Position numbers and translations under genes: made by a program
Notes under the pieces: model-generated
Databases searched by the model: none
What the model was told of the DNA's origin: nothing
What the model saw: the letters and a program-made list of their open reading frames with translations, nothing else
In this document: positions 13,096-25,004 of the stretch, one piece after another
How the letters are laid out: each line of letters begins with the position of its first letter
Position numbering within the stretch: position 1 is the first letter of the stretch
Assembly (NCBI GenBank): GCA_013399305.1
Contig: VXAI01000050.1
Location: forward strand, 124,001 to 188,000
DNA: 64,000 nt
Direction of reading: 5' to 3'
Source: Rostratula benghalensis
Taxonomy: Eukaryota; Chordata; Aves; Charadriiformes; Rostratulidae

Positions 13096-13486
13096 CATAG
13101 AATCATAGAAACACACTAATACTACCCACTAAGCTACTAAATCATGTCTTGTAGCACCTTGTCCAGGCGCTACATGAACACCGCCAGGGACGGTGACTCC
13201 ACCACCTCCCTGGGCAGGCCATTCCAGTGCCTGACTGCTCTTTGGGAGAATAAGTTGTTCCTGACATCAAATCTAAACCTTCCCTGGTGCAACTTGTGGC
13301 CATTCCCTGAAGTCCTATCATTAGGTATCTGGGAGAAGAGGCCGATGATCCCCTCTTCACAATCTCCCTTCAGGAAGTTGTAGAGTGCAGTGAGGTCTCC
13401 CCCGAGCCTCCTCTTCTCCAGACTAAACAATCCCAGCTCTCTCAGCTGTTCCTCATAAGACGTGTGCTCCAGACCCCTCACCAATT
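13096..13486 (-). mobile_element. CR1 LINE, 5'-truncated, minus strand, 3' UTR gap
   Basis: The plus strand starts CATAGAATCATAGAAACAC and then passes into a 3' UTR block like that of the 23381 copy (CTACTAAATCATGTCTTGTA). The usual block just inside the tail (the GGTTGGAA...GACCT...ATCAT segment) is missing. On the minus strand a 104-codon frame at 13170-13484 covers the last part of ORF2 without a stop. It includes [20 protein letters not shown] and [20 protein letters not shown], so this copy has decayed less than the one at 6892. It lacks all enzymatic domains. Confidence 0.93.
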
Positions 13487-14850
13487 CTGTAGATTTTTGT
13501 CAAATAGCTTTCTTTCTCACCCTCTGCACCCCAATTTAAATGGAGCTGTTATCACCATGTGTGCGTTTTGTTTTGAAATACCGTATACTTCTGTGAGTTA
13601 GGTACATAAATCCTGTTTTTACAAGTATTGTGAAGTTAGAATGCTTGTTGGTGAAAGTACAACCTGTACAACCATGGCTTAGGCTTCCGAGGAGACTAAG
13701 CTGAGAGTGCTGAGAAAATGTCTACAGAACAGAATAATGCAAAACAAGGAAAGTAAAATGAGAGATGTTACTTTGTTGAGATCGCTCTCAGCAGTAACGT
13801 GTGTTGGAAACCACCAGCATGAAAGGTTATATGAACCTAAAGGCAAAAATGGAGTCAGCAAGAGGTGTTGAGTCGGCACCATTGAGGATCATTTCCCAGC
13901 AGCACTGGAGGATGGCTTTTTCCAACCTGAATGGTAGCAGTTAAAGGGAAGGGCTGTGTGTGTCTTGTCTGTGTGGTGATAATACAAATGCTTAGTCACC
14001 TTGTGAAGTTGTAGGTATATTTTGTGTGCATTAAGCAATTAGTAGTTTTAAATATCATATTTATTGTTAAATAAGCATTGTACTTTAGTGGTAATTTAAG
14101 GTTTATTCTGCTTGCAGTGACTTTTTTCCCCACAGCTTGGGGGAATGGTACTTGAACAAAGTGATCCAAAGAAAGAGGGATGCATACCTTGGTAAAGAAT
14201 TAAAATGAGGTTTTCTTCAAAATCCAAAGCTCTTTCTTCAGGCCAGCATGGCATGTTTCCTGAGCTGACTGTGGAGTTTCTGTTCATGCAAGTGCCCTAT
14301 AAAAATATTCTGGTGGAGTTTTGAAAATTTAATAAATTAAAATTCTATCATTTGCTGTCCATTTTTTTCCCCGTGGTAAGTAGCTATCCATTATTGTGTA
14401 ATGTATATTGTACTAGTTTAATTCCCATATTGAAAATTGCTTCATTAGCCATTTCTTAAGCAATAGTGTAAATTAAAGGGAAATTGAGCCATACTATTAC
14501 TGCACTATCACAGTAATATGATCGTTTTCTTTCTACTGTGGGGGATGGACATAAATCTGCCAATAGCAAAACCTGCAAAATACAATACAAATCCACACCA
14601 TTGTATTGATGTGCTTTTTAAGATCTCAAGTCTATCAACCAGCTAGCCTGAATATATTGGATTTACCTTTGCTGTAGCAGTGAAGAAATCAATTCTTTAG
14701 TTTTGCACATAAGTGTCATAAAAATCAGATTTAGGATGTCATTGTGCTGATTTAGAAAGAATTGATTTATTATTTACATTGAAGTTGAGAAAAACACATT
14801 AATGTAAAAAACCAAGTGAAGTAATGGAGAAGATAATTCTGAATTAAAAA
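13487..14850. other. Unique non-coding DNA
   Basis: No gene or repeat recognised. A short phrase near 13921-13932 (TCCAACCTGAATGG) resembles a CR1 3' end but is too short to call. Confidence 0.65.
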
Positions 14851-14971
14851 AGCCCTCTGGACAGGGACCTGGGTGACTGGCTGTAGGTGGCCCTGATTGT
14901 TTGTACAGGGGGGCTGGACCAGATGACATCCAGATGTCCCTTCCAAACTTTCTGTCATTATGTTTCTGTGA
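14851..14971 (+). mobile_element. CR1 3' end fragment, plus strand
   Basis: It contains the CR1 terminal block GGGGGGCTGGACCAGATGAC (14908-14927), followed by CCCTTCCAAACTTTCTGTCA and a degenerate terminal octamer. About 120 bases long, with no coding part of ORF2 beyond its last codons. Confidence 0.85.
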
Positions 14972-16676
14972 AAATAAAATTTAGAAGAAACCAAGTGGCC
15001 TCCTATACCTATGGGAGTATTTTGAAGTAATGGTGGATTGATTTACTTCTTTATTATCCTTGGTCATGTTCTAGTGGGAATGTGGGAAACTCACAGTATT
15101 TAACATTGCTAGAGGGCAGAGATTCCAGAGGAATGGGAAAAAAAAAATAAAAAGGTCTGTATTTTTTCAAAAAGCTGTGCAAAGGAAGACAGAAAACCCA
15201 AATTTAAAAAGTTGACGATGATGAAACATAGAATTCTTGTTATAAAGAACAAATTGGGCAAAGTTCTGCCAGGCATATATCAAGCATTATTGGTTCTACC
15301 TTAGTGCAAGAAGACTCGACTGGATTATCTCCCCCTTTTCCAGGCCTTATTTTCTTTGATGTTAACTCACTGCCATGGTCTTCCATCCAAACTGCATCAT
15401 TGTTTAAGATCAAAAATGTTTTTTGACAATAGAGATTTAAGCTCTGCTCTTGTTCATGATGGTAGTTCCTTAGTTAACCTGGAGAGCTGAAATGGGGCAC
15501 AAGTGCATTTTGACTGCTGGTTGATAGGTTTCTGTTACTGCTATTGAGCAAGGTAAAGCTTCATTGTCAGATTTGGTGGTTAATATTATTTTCCAAAAGA
15601 AGGCATGGCAGATATAATCTCTAGTTCTTTGGTTTTAGAAATATTTTTTAAACCACATAATCTTTTTGGCTTAATGGAAATCTGCGTGCCCGGAGCAGTG
15701 TAATAAAATTAAGTGAAAACAAAAATGTTTAGGCTGCATGGTGATTGCAAATGTACAAAACTGCTAATGTTCAACTTCATAATTGTGGAAAGCAACAGTA
15801 ATTCAGATAAATAGTATACAAATGTAAAAATCAGCTACATGTATTAGCCAGGTCTCTAGTTAATTGGCCTAAAGTATTTCACGTTGGATGTGAAGAATAC
15901 ATTTATGTATTAATACTAATCCTTGTTCAAATGTTTTACATGTCTTGATAGATCTTAATCTCAAGTCAGCCTCCAGCTTTTGTCACCATTATGGAGAAAA
16001 CTTTTAATGTTTTATTCACTTAATCTTACATTGTTTGTAAATTTAAGATCTATTAGTGTAGCTGACAGGAAAAGAAGGAAAGTGTTTTTATCTTCATTAA
16101 TATTTGAGGTGTGTATATAAGTCATAATGGTACCAAATTGTGGACAGTTGTGGAATTGTCTAAATTCTTTGGCCACAGAAAGAACAAGCTATTATTGTTA
16201 CTACTGAGAAAAATCTGAAATTTCCATGTATATATATAAAGCTTTTGTAGTATGGGCTTTTTTTAGGCCTGCTTTAAAAAAGTTAGTTATCAAAACAAGG
16301 TTAATAAAGGCATTCTATAATTTGTATGCTTTAAAGCTGTGCTTGATTTATATGTGAGCTGTGAGAAACAGCTCTGTCTCAAAAAAAAAAGTGATCTCAA
16401 CTGTTGGGTATAAACCAGAGGAATGAATCGGGGTTTTGTACTGTCTTTCTGGAAATGGCATGCATGTTGGAAGTGTTTCTAATTCCTGTACCTCAAATTG
16501 TTTATAAAATCACAGCAGAAAAAATGTGTTTATGTAAAAAAAAAAGTGTTTAGAAGAGGCATGGAAAGTTCAACGGTGGTTTGTCATCTTAATGTAAGGT
16601 GAACAAAGCAAGCTTTTTGAAGACTTGACAGAGTATGGCACTAACCTGTCTTGAGTGTTGCATATAGTTGTTATAA
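14972..16676. other. Unique AT-rich non-coding DNA
   Basis: No supported gene, RNA or mobile element. Several short A or T runs. Nothing else seen. Confidence 0.7.
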
Positions 16677-17812
16677 GCTATGCAGGGAGAAAATTAGAAG
16701 GGCCAAAGCCCAAGTAGAACCTAATCTGGCTACTGCCTTAAAAGACAATAAAAATGTTTCTGTAAATGCATTAACAACACAAGGAGAAATAAAGTGAATC
16801 TCCAGGCTTCATTGGATTTGAGGGAAAACAGAGTAACCAAAAATGAGGAAAAGGCTGAGGTACTTAGTGCCTTATTTGCATCAGTCTTTAGTAGTAAGAC
16901 CAGTTGTTCTCTGAATACCCAGCCCCCTGAGCTAGTAGACAGGGGCAGGGAGTAGAATTACCCCCCAATAATTCAAGATGAAATGGTTAGCGAGTTGCTA
17001 TACCACTTAGATACATGAAATCCTTTGGGGCTGAATGGGATCCATGCAAGGGTACTGAGGAAGTTGATGGAAGGCCAAGTGCCAGGTCCTGCACTTGGTC
17101 ACAACAACCCATGCAGCACTACAGGCCTGGGGAAGAGTGGCTGGAGAGCTGTCTGGAGCAAAAGGACCTGGGGGTGTTGGTTGACAGCTGGCTCAATAGG
17201 AGCCAGTGGTGTGCCCAGGTGGCCAAGAAGGCCAACAGCATCCAGGCCTGTATCAGGAACAGTGTTTCTAGCAGGACAAGGAGAGTCATCATCCCCTTGT
17301 ATGTGGCATGGGTGAGGCTGCAGATACTGTGTTCAATTTTGGCCCCTCACTACAAGAAAGGTATTGAGGCGCTGGAATGTTGTTTGGAGAAGGGCAAGGA
17401 AGCTGATGAGGGGTCTGGAGAATGAGTCTTATGAGAAGCAGCTGATGGAGCTGGGGTTGTTCCACCTGGAGAAAAGGAGGCTGAAGGGAGACCTTATCAC
17501 TCTACAACTACCTGAAAGCGGGTTGTAGCAAGGTGGGGGTGGGTCTCGTCTCCCAAGTAGGACATGGCCTCAAGTTGCACCAGGGCAGGTTTAGATTGCA
17601 TATTAGGAAGAATTTCTTCATTGAAAGGGTTATCAAACATTGGAACATGCTGCCCAGGGGAGTGGATGACTCACCATTCTTGGAGGTATTTAAAAATCAC
17701 ATAGATGGGGTGCATAGTGACAAATGGTAACTTGGCATTGTTAAGTTAATGGTTGGACTTGGTGATGATCTTTAAGGTCTCTTCCATCCAAAATATTCTA
17801 TAATTCTATTGC
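16677..17812 (+). mobile_element. CR1 LINE, plus strand, RT core deleted
   Basis: The left part (16677 to about 17073) matches the CR1 ORF2 linker between endonuclease and RT (for example AAAAGGCTGAGGTACTTAGTGC near 16849 and CTGAATGGGATCCATGCAAG near 17031). The right part resumes at GCCAAGTGCCAGGTCCTGCA (17073), which in other copies lies after the RT domain. It then runs through the ORF2 tail to a degenerate octamer tail at about 17796-17812. The RT domain is therefore missing between two otherwise collinear parts. A 136-codon frame at 17015-17425 crosses the junction and reads [20 protein letters not shown] and [21 protein letters not shown] further frame at 17533-17730 covers the C-terminal end (LHQGRFRLHIRKNFF). 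No functional protein is possible. Confidence 0.92.
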
Positions 17813-20800
17813 CCTATTTGCATTCTGAATTCCTTTCAAAAATACCTTACTTTCTTCTAGACCCTTATTTTCCCATCAGGAGCACATATTGCTTAAAAAG
17901 AAAAGTTTTCATAAAAATGATTTTACTGACTACACGGCAACAATTTTATTTTGTTCCAGGCTTTTTTTGTTTTTCTTCTTTAATCTTAAATGTATTATTG
18001 ACAAGAGTGTTCTGTCTTTTGATCATAGACTTGAGAGGAGGCAAGAAAAAGCAGTATTTATGAGTCTACTAGGCATAGCAGAGAATAAGTTTATTACAGT
18101 CTTTTCATGCTGTGTTTGTCTGGTAAATATCAGCATTAAATAAAGCATTTGTTGTTCTTGCTAGTTTGGTTTGAACAGATTATTTTCCTTTATAAAGGCC
18201 TTAGTATACCTGTTACGATTTTTATTCTAAACATGTTTGGTAAGGACAAAACTTCTAATGTGAAAACAGGAACATGTGATTAAGCCAACATCAGAATCTG
18301 TTTTCCTTGCTTTGACTTCAGAATCAAAGGTCTGGCTTTACAGAATGAGTTGTTTAAATTCACAAGAAAATTTACTTGTGCTATTTTTTGCTACTGTCCC
18401 ACCACACTACCCAGACCAAGAGGATGCTGCTTGTATACAGGTATAAAGGCCCCTTTGTTCCAGCACACACTGCTTGGTAGTTCAGTTCATATTTCTCAGA
18501 ACGCTATATAATGTTTGCTGTGAACTCTACTTCTAGTTCTCATTTAAAGAAGATTATAAACGATGAACGTGCAGAATAAGCACTCATATCCAGTAGGATT
18601 GTTTTGCATCTTATCAATCATAATTAGCTGTGAACTTTCATAACTTTTTTTTGCGGAGAGCAAATAACTTTTTGTCTGATCAGTCTGTGTCATTCTGAGG
18701 AGGTGATATAACTACACTATCAGAAATACTTCTGTTGCAATGTGATGGCTGGATTAAATTTTATTTAAATGTATCTGTCTAAAACTGAGATTTTCAATAA
18801 AACATAGTCACCTAGACTTCCTTTCAATTTAAGAGGATAAGCAGACACCCCAAAAGAGCAGTTTATCTTATTTTAAAAGATGTCTGGTATAGGTGGGATG
18901 GATTGTTGCTTTTTTGTGCTTGTCTGTCCAAATGAATAGGATGGAGGACCTGGGTGATTAATTAGACAAACCTTTGTTTTAGATAGGTGAAGTTAGGAAT
19001 CATTAATTTGACACGTAGGGTACCGTACAAGCAGATATATTTACAGTGAATAACTGCAAGTTATTTTGAGGGCTAATAATTGTACCGTGTATGCAAAATA
19101 GTGAATTCTGTTATCAGAATATATGAAAATAAGAGTGGTCTGTATGTAGGCAGTTATATGCAAATCCCACAAAGACAATCATACATAAAATAGATGAAGC
19201 ATTTCAGAAAACCACACCAAGATGTAAAAATAACGTAGTGACTTGAAGGGACTTGCAGATTTCTGTGCGTAATGCAGCACACAAGGAAGGAACATTTCAA
19301 TTAGTGGTGTGTGGTAGAAGAGAAGGAGCATCTCTCTTGGATCCTAGCTTCTAGTTATTTCTAGAAGAGTAACAGGCTTGCCTGTTTGCAGGAATAATAT
19401 TACTGTGTAGAATGTAATTAAAGCTAACGAAAGATTATTAGAGGGAGAGTAGAATCAGAAATGTTTTAAGCTCAATTTTTTAAGAGCAGGGATGAGAATT
19501 TTAAAGAGGGGTAACTTCATGCTTGTTTACAGTTTATAGACAAAAATTTGCACAGAAATAGTTGAATTGTGCAGTATTACTGCATCAGAACTTTTAATCT
19601 TGTGTGATTAATTTTATTGTCTGTCATATTTACGCAGACTTGAGCTAAATACAAGTTTATAAGCAACTGTAATAATATACAGATCATCCACTGTATGTAT
19701 TACTCTTTGCAATGATTCAGTATTTCACCTGGTTCAGTAATAGCTGGTTGGATTAATAGGTTGACAAGGATTTCTTTTTGTTTCATAGTGCATAATCTTT
19801 GTTTGCTTGGTTTTGTTGAGACATTTGTTTGTGTTTTGTGTAATGGGTCAGGTCTATTCAATCTATAGAGCCATAGGGCAGAGAAGTGAGGGAAAGGAGC
19901 AGAGTTCGATGATTTTTTTTCTTGCTTTATTACAAGTTTGTATTATGTGTTTGAATATTCCTCATCTCCATCTCCCCCTATTTTTCTCTTCCAGGCAGTT
20001 GATGTTTTGCTTCCTAATGTAACAGCTGTGGAGATCAAGGAATGAGAGGATGCATACATTTTCAAAAAAAATTGATCCCTTAATAAATTTGCAGCATTAA
20101 TAGTCAGTCCATTGGTATCTGCAGACTTATATTGCAAATAAATCCAAATAATGTAATAATAAAACCAGGCAAAATGAAACAAGACTGTGTGAGGTTCATT
20201 GGTGGGTTGGTTCCTGGTTTCTATCAATATTTCTGTATTTTGTGCCGTATTCTGTTTCCGCTGCTGATTGATTGCTGTTGTGTGCTGGATTGGCTTAATA
20301 TCTTCACAGCTGCTTGTAAGAAGATATGGTTTTGTCACTCATGTTACTGCTAAGGAGTACGATGGGGAGTTATGCAAGGGAAAGGAGAAGCAGATGCACA
20401 ATGAAAATAGAAGGTGAGAAGGCAAATTGGAAAGTGGGGAAAAGGTAGTGGAGCTGTATGAAAATGGAACCTGTACTGATGGGAGAAGGCAATGACTACT
20501 TTCCTCCCATTACACAGGCTGTTTTTTTCATGATAAGTTGTGAGCAAACCAAATGCAGAGTTTCTATTAAGCTTTTCATTGTTTACTTTAATGATCTCTG
20601 AAGTGTACATAGAGAAGACTTGGTAGTTAGTACATAAGGATATGCCGTGGCTTTATACAAAGGAATATTAAACAGGTGGGAGGAAAGTATATGTGACTCT
20701 GTCTATGTTTTTTATATACATATACTTTTCAAAAACCTCACTTGAATAAGGAACCCTAAAGTGGACTAATAAAAGTGTATGCCCTGGGAATTGTTAGTTT

Positions 20801-22725
20801 ATCCTTTACTCACCAGGTATATGATGACACCTCAAAATATTCCATAGAACATTAAATAATTTTTGGCTGCAGAGTGTCTGCTTAGAAACATATGACACTC
20901 ATTTTTCAGTAATACATCTATCCAGGGCTGGAATCTGAGCAGATGAGACCTGTCATTCCCTTCACTATATTTCATCTAGGATATTGTCATCTTAAGTGTT
21001 TCCATATCATCTTATGTTGGTCCCACTGTGTGTATTTAGGGTCAGAAATCCGGTGTGCTTTCACTGTTTCACACTTCAAGTTTTCAGACAGTTTTTGGAA
21101 AAACATCAGAAAGAGCAGAATACTCTGCAGGTAGCTTCCATTTTCAGTATTTAACTAGCTCGTAAAACTTAGATTTTATGTTCAGAGGCTTTGTTTTCTT
21201 GGACTGTAATGTTGTTTCTTGAGTTTGAATTTTTCTAGTCTTCTCCATGACCCCTCAATTTCACGTGCTTTGTTGTTTAAGTTCATATACATTTCTCCAA
21301 CTCAGTTATTCCTATAATAAAAAAATCCAAATTAACAATAACCAAAAAAAAAAAAAAGTGTTTAGCATCAGTGAGAGATCTGAGAGCATCAGAGAGGTTC
21401 TGAAGTGTTGCTTTTAATCACTCCTGTGCTACCATCTGTGTGTGAGATCAGGGACAAAAGCCAATTTTGTTTTTTTCTTACCTTTGTGTTTATTCCCACT
21501 TTAGATTCCTAAGGCTCGCTAAGCACAGTGGCTCATTTTTCAGTGATGTGAAAGCAGTAGGAAGGAAAATAGCTTCCATTTTACATCTTAAATATTAGAT
21601 TAGTTCAGCTATCTTGCATCTAGACAGTTATGCATCGATAGCTGTTCTGTAGAGGACCATACGTGTTGCATGATTCTCCCTGTTCTGCATTTTTATAAAT
21701 AATTTGTTGAATTCCCTGCTTTACCTTAGATATATGTCCATTGATAACATTCTATTTAATCCTGATACTAGCCTAGTTTGCTGTTATTCTTCTCTCCTCT
21801 AGAAAATGCCCACCCTTCATGGTCGAAATAAGTTATTTTCTGTTATTTTTTTAATAAGGGAGTTAGGAACTTCAGGTAAATTGCCTGTATTTGCAAAAGT
21901 ATTCAAGTAGTTGAGTCTTCATTTGAACTCAGTAAGTCACAGTTTAGAACATGTCCATTCTGTGTTGCCTGACTCGCTCCCTTCAATCTTATGTATGTCC
22001 TTCTGTTATTTTTATACTAGGTCTAACTATTAAGGTCCATGAAATCCAGTAGTATCTGTAGTGTAGTATGAAATAAGTAACTTTGTGGCAAAGGTAAGTG
22101 TTAACCTTCAAAGTGTACATAATAAAACAGAGTTATGTTGGATTCCTGAAAATCATAAGCATAGAAGTCTTTCTGGTAGATCAAATATTTCACTTAAAAA
22201 GCTTTGCTTATTATTTCAAAATGAATACATGTTATTTCCTTGTACTTTAAAGAGCTACTAATTTCATTCACTTATAGGTTTGTAACTTTAGCTTAGGTTA
22301 CTAAAACAGTACTCTTCTGTTGAATTCTCTTTAAAACTACAATAGTTCCAAGTTATCTATTTGTTTGTTTTGGCTTAGAGTCTGAGAGTGATGTATCAGT
22401 GTTCCATGTCTGTGACATCAGAACTCCTATTGTGTTTAACTTCTTTGACCTTTAAATGATGTTGAGCTGTCTGCATATTCCATTTCACAAGGTCTTGCCA
22501 GTTAAACCAGACATATTGGTTCAGCTGGTTTCATCCAGAGTACTCCTTTCTGTGGACTTTCACATTGATAATAATAAATCATTGTTACCAGAATCTCTGT
22601 CCAGCAGTTGTTCTTCTGCTTTTGCCCTTTTTTGAAAATCATTTATAATACTGGTGGCTTCAAAGAGGAGTATCTTAGTTCTGCTGTCAGGGTATGTAAG
22701 AGGTGGAAGGCTTTAGGAATCAGAA
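17813..22725. other. Unique AT-rich non-coding DNA
   Basis: No supported gene. The longest minus frame (19943-20338, 131 codons) has low-complexity composition and no recognisable motif. A poly-A run lies at about 21344-21357. A pseudo-exon-like segment at 22021-22093 has a good acceptor and donor but stops in all three frames. Confidence 0.65.
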
Positions 22726-23190
22726 TCATCATAGAATAGTTCAGGTTGTAAGGAACCTTTAAAGGTCATCTAGTTGAACCCCACTATTGCAATGATCAGG
22801 GACATCTTCAACTATATCAGGTTGCTCAAAGCCCCAGCCAACCTGACCTTGAGTGTTTCTAGGAATGGAGCATCTGTAATCTCTGGGCAACCTGTTCCAT
22901 TGTTTCATCACCCTCATTGTAAAGAATGTCTTCCTTGTATCTAGTCTAAATCATCCCTCTTTTAATTTAAAGTCATTATCCTTTCTCCTACTGCAACAGG
23001 CCCTGAAAAAAGTTTGTCCCCCCTTTCCTGAAGACCCTCTTTAAGTACTGAAAAGTTGCAGTAAAGTGTCTCTGGAGCCTCCTCTTCTCCAGGCTGAAGA
23101 AACTGAAGTCCCTCAGCCCTTTACTCATAAGGGAGATGTTTCATCTGTCTGATCATTACGTGCTTCCTGATTAGACTATGTGCTTAGTCC
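22726..23190 (-). mobile_element. CR1 LINE, 5'-truncated, minus strand
   Basis: The plus strand starts ATCATCATAGAATAGTTCAGG and follows the CR1 3' UTR and ORF2 tail. Visible segments include AACCTGTTCCATTGTTTCATC (22889-22909) and CCTCCTCTTCTCCAGGCTGA (23078-23097). It is diverged, with no long open frame left. Only 190 bases separate it from the next CR1 in the same orientation. Both have their own 3' ends, so they are separate insertions and not one broken copy. Confidence 0.88.
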
Positions 23191-23865
23191 AAAAAATGAA
23201 GAGGAATCTTGTTAGCTTTCTGCTGTCATTTGCAGGGGTGAAAGCTGGAGAATCATGAACCATTCTGCAACTGTACCAGTTTGAGTATGAGGGAGCATGT
23301 TGATTATTTTTTCATAACTTTATGACCTTTGTTTCTTTGAAAATACCTTCTATTTATCTGGGATTGAAATTACTATAATTAATCATAGAATTGTCTAGGT
23401 TGAAATGGACCTTTGAGATCATCTAGTCCAACCATTGACCTAGCCCTGATAAAAAACCCAACAACCTATTACTAAACCATGTCACTGAGCACTATGTCAA
23501 CCCATCTTTTAAATACCTCCAGGGATGGTGCCTCAACCACTTCCCTGGGCAGCCCATACCAGTGCTTAATAACCCTTTCTGTGTAAAAAAATTTCCTGAT
23601 ATCCAATCTGAGCCTCTCCTGGCACAACTTGAGGCCATTCCCTCTTGTCCTATCACCTGTGACTTGGGAGAAGAGACTACCACCTCTTTACAACCTCCTT
23701 TTGGGTAGTTGTAGAGAGCAATAAGGTCTCTCCTCAGCCTCCCTTGCTCTAGGCTGAAGAACCCCAGCTCTCTCAGCCTCTCCTCATGAGGCTTATTCTC
23801 CCAACCCCTCACCAGCTTTGTTGCCCTTCTCTGGACCCGCTCCAGCACCTGAATGTCTTTTTGGT

Positions 23866-24200
23866 GGTAAGGGGCAGAAAACTGGACACGGTACTTGAGC
23901 TGGGGCCTCACCAGTGCCGAGTAGAGGGGGACGATCACCTCCCAAGTCCTATTTACCACACTGTTCCTGACACAGGCCAAGATGCTTTTGAACCTCATCC
24001 TACTGGCCTCAGCCCATCCATCTGACCCATGTTTTTCATGGTAAGGGGCAGAAAACTGGACATAGTATTTGACATGGGGCCTCACCAGTGCCGAGTAGAG
24101 GGGGGACAATCACCTGCCAAGTCCTATTTCCTAAACTGTTCCTGATACAGGCCAAAATGCTATTGGCCTTCTTGGCCACCTGGGCACACTGCTGGCTCAT
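23866..24200 (-). repeat. Internal 174-bp duplication within CR1
   Basis: GGTAAGGGGCAGAAAACTGG starts at 23866 and again at 24040. The copies stay aligned through GCCTCACCAGTGCCGAGTAG and the following AAGTCCTATTT block. The duplicate is visible in the minus-strand translation as [20 protein letters not shown] and [20 protein letters not shown] about 60 residues apart. Copy 1 does not end like copy 2. After about 23989 it switches to GAACCTCATCCTACTGGCCT, which resembles CR1 sequence at 24329 (GAACCTCATCCCATTGGCCT). Confidence 0.85.
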
Positions 24201-24336
24201 GTTCAGCCAACAGTCAATCAACACCCCAAGGTCCTTTTCCTCCAGGCAGCTCTCCAGCCACTCTTCCCAAGCCTGTAGCGCTGCATGGGGTTATTGTGAC
24301 CCAAGTGCAGGACCTGGCACTTGGCATTAGTGAACC

Positions 24337-25004
24337 TCATCCCATTGGCCTTGTCTCATCCCTCCAGCCTGTCCAGATCTCTCTGCAAAGCCTTTTACCC
24401 TCAAGCAGCAAAACACTCCCACCTAACTTAGTGTCACCTGCAAACTTACTGATGATGCACTCGATCCCCTCATCCAGATCATTGATAAAGATGTTAAAGA
24501 GAACCAGCCCCAATACCGAGCCCTGGGGGACACCACTCATGACCGGCCACCAACTGGATTTAACTCCATTCACCACCACTCTCTGGGCTTGGCCCTCCAG
24601 CCAGTTTTTAACCCAGCGGAGAGTACTCCCGTCCAAGCCCTGGGCAGCCAGTTTCTCCAGGAGGGTACTGTGGGAAACTGTATCAAGGGCCTTACTAAAG
24701 TCCAAGTAAACAACATCCACAGCCTTTCCCTCACCCACCAAGCGGGTCACTGTTAGTCACAGAAGGAGATCAGGTTTGTTAAGCAGGACTTGCCCCTCAT
24801 GAACCCATGCTGACTGGGCCTGGTGACCTGAGCGCCCTTCATGCGCTGCATAACGGCACTCAGGATGATCTGTTCCATGACCTTTCCAGGTGCTGAGGTC
24901 AAACTGACACGCCTGTAGTTCCCTGGATCATCCTTCTGACCCTTCTTATAGATGGGCATCACATTCACCTGTCCATGACGTCCAGGATGTATTCCAGAGC
25001 TCAC
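24337..25004 (-). pseudogene. CR1 reverse-transcriptase region, inactivated
   Basis: This is the RT domain of the CR1 above, read on the minus strand. It would copy the element's own RNA into DNA at a nicked target site. The upstream part (24753-25004) carries the KKG..DPGNYR and QHGF..GKSCLTNL blocks. The downstream part (24337-24750) carries the [11 protein letters not shown] block with the first catalytic aspartate, then [20 protein letters not shown], then FAGDTKLGG. The two parts are in different frames, with a stop at the junction. The second catalytic motif has Gly in place of one Asp. Either defect alone would inactivate the enzyme. Confidence 0.9.

Noticed and set aside
13915..13940. 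TCCAACCTGAATGG phrase like a CR1 3' end
   Set aside because: Too short, with no CR1 sequence on either side and no octamer tail.
19943..20338. 131-codon minus-strand frame
   Set aside because: No recognisable motif, AT-driven codon content, and no promoter or splice context. Consistent with chance.
22021..22093. 73-nt segment with a good acceptor and an AAG/GTAAGT donor
   Set aside because: Stops in all three frames, so it cannot be an internal coding exon. A non-coding exon cannot be excluded.
23492..24109. 205-codon minus-strand frame, the longest in the window
   Set aside because: It is the CR1 ORF2 tail with its internal duplication, not a host gene.
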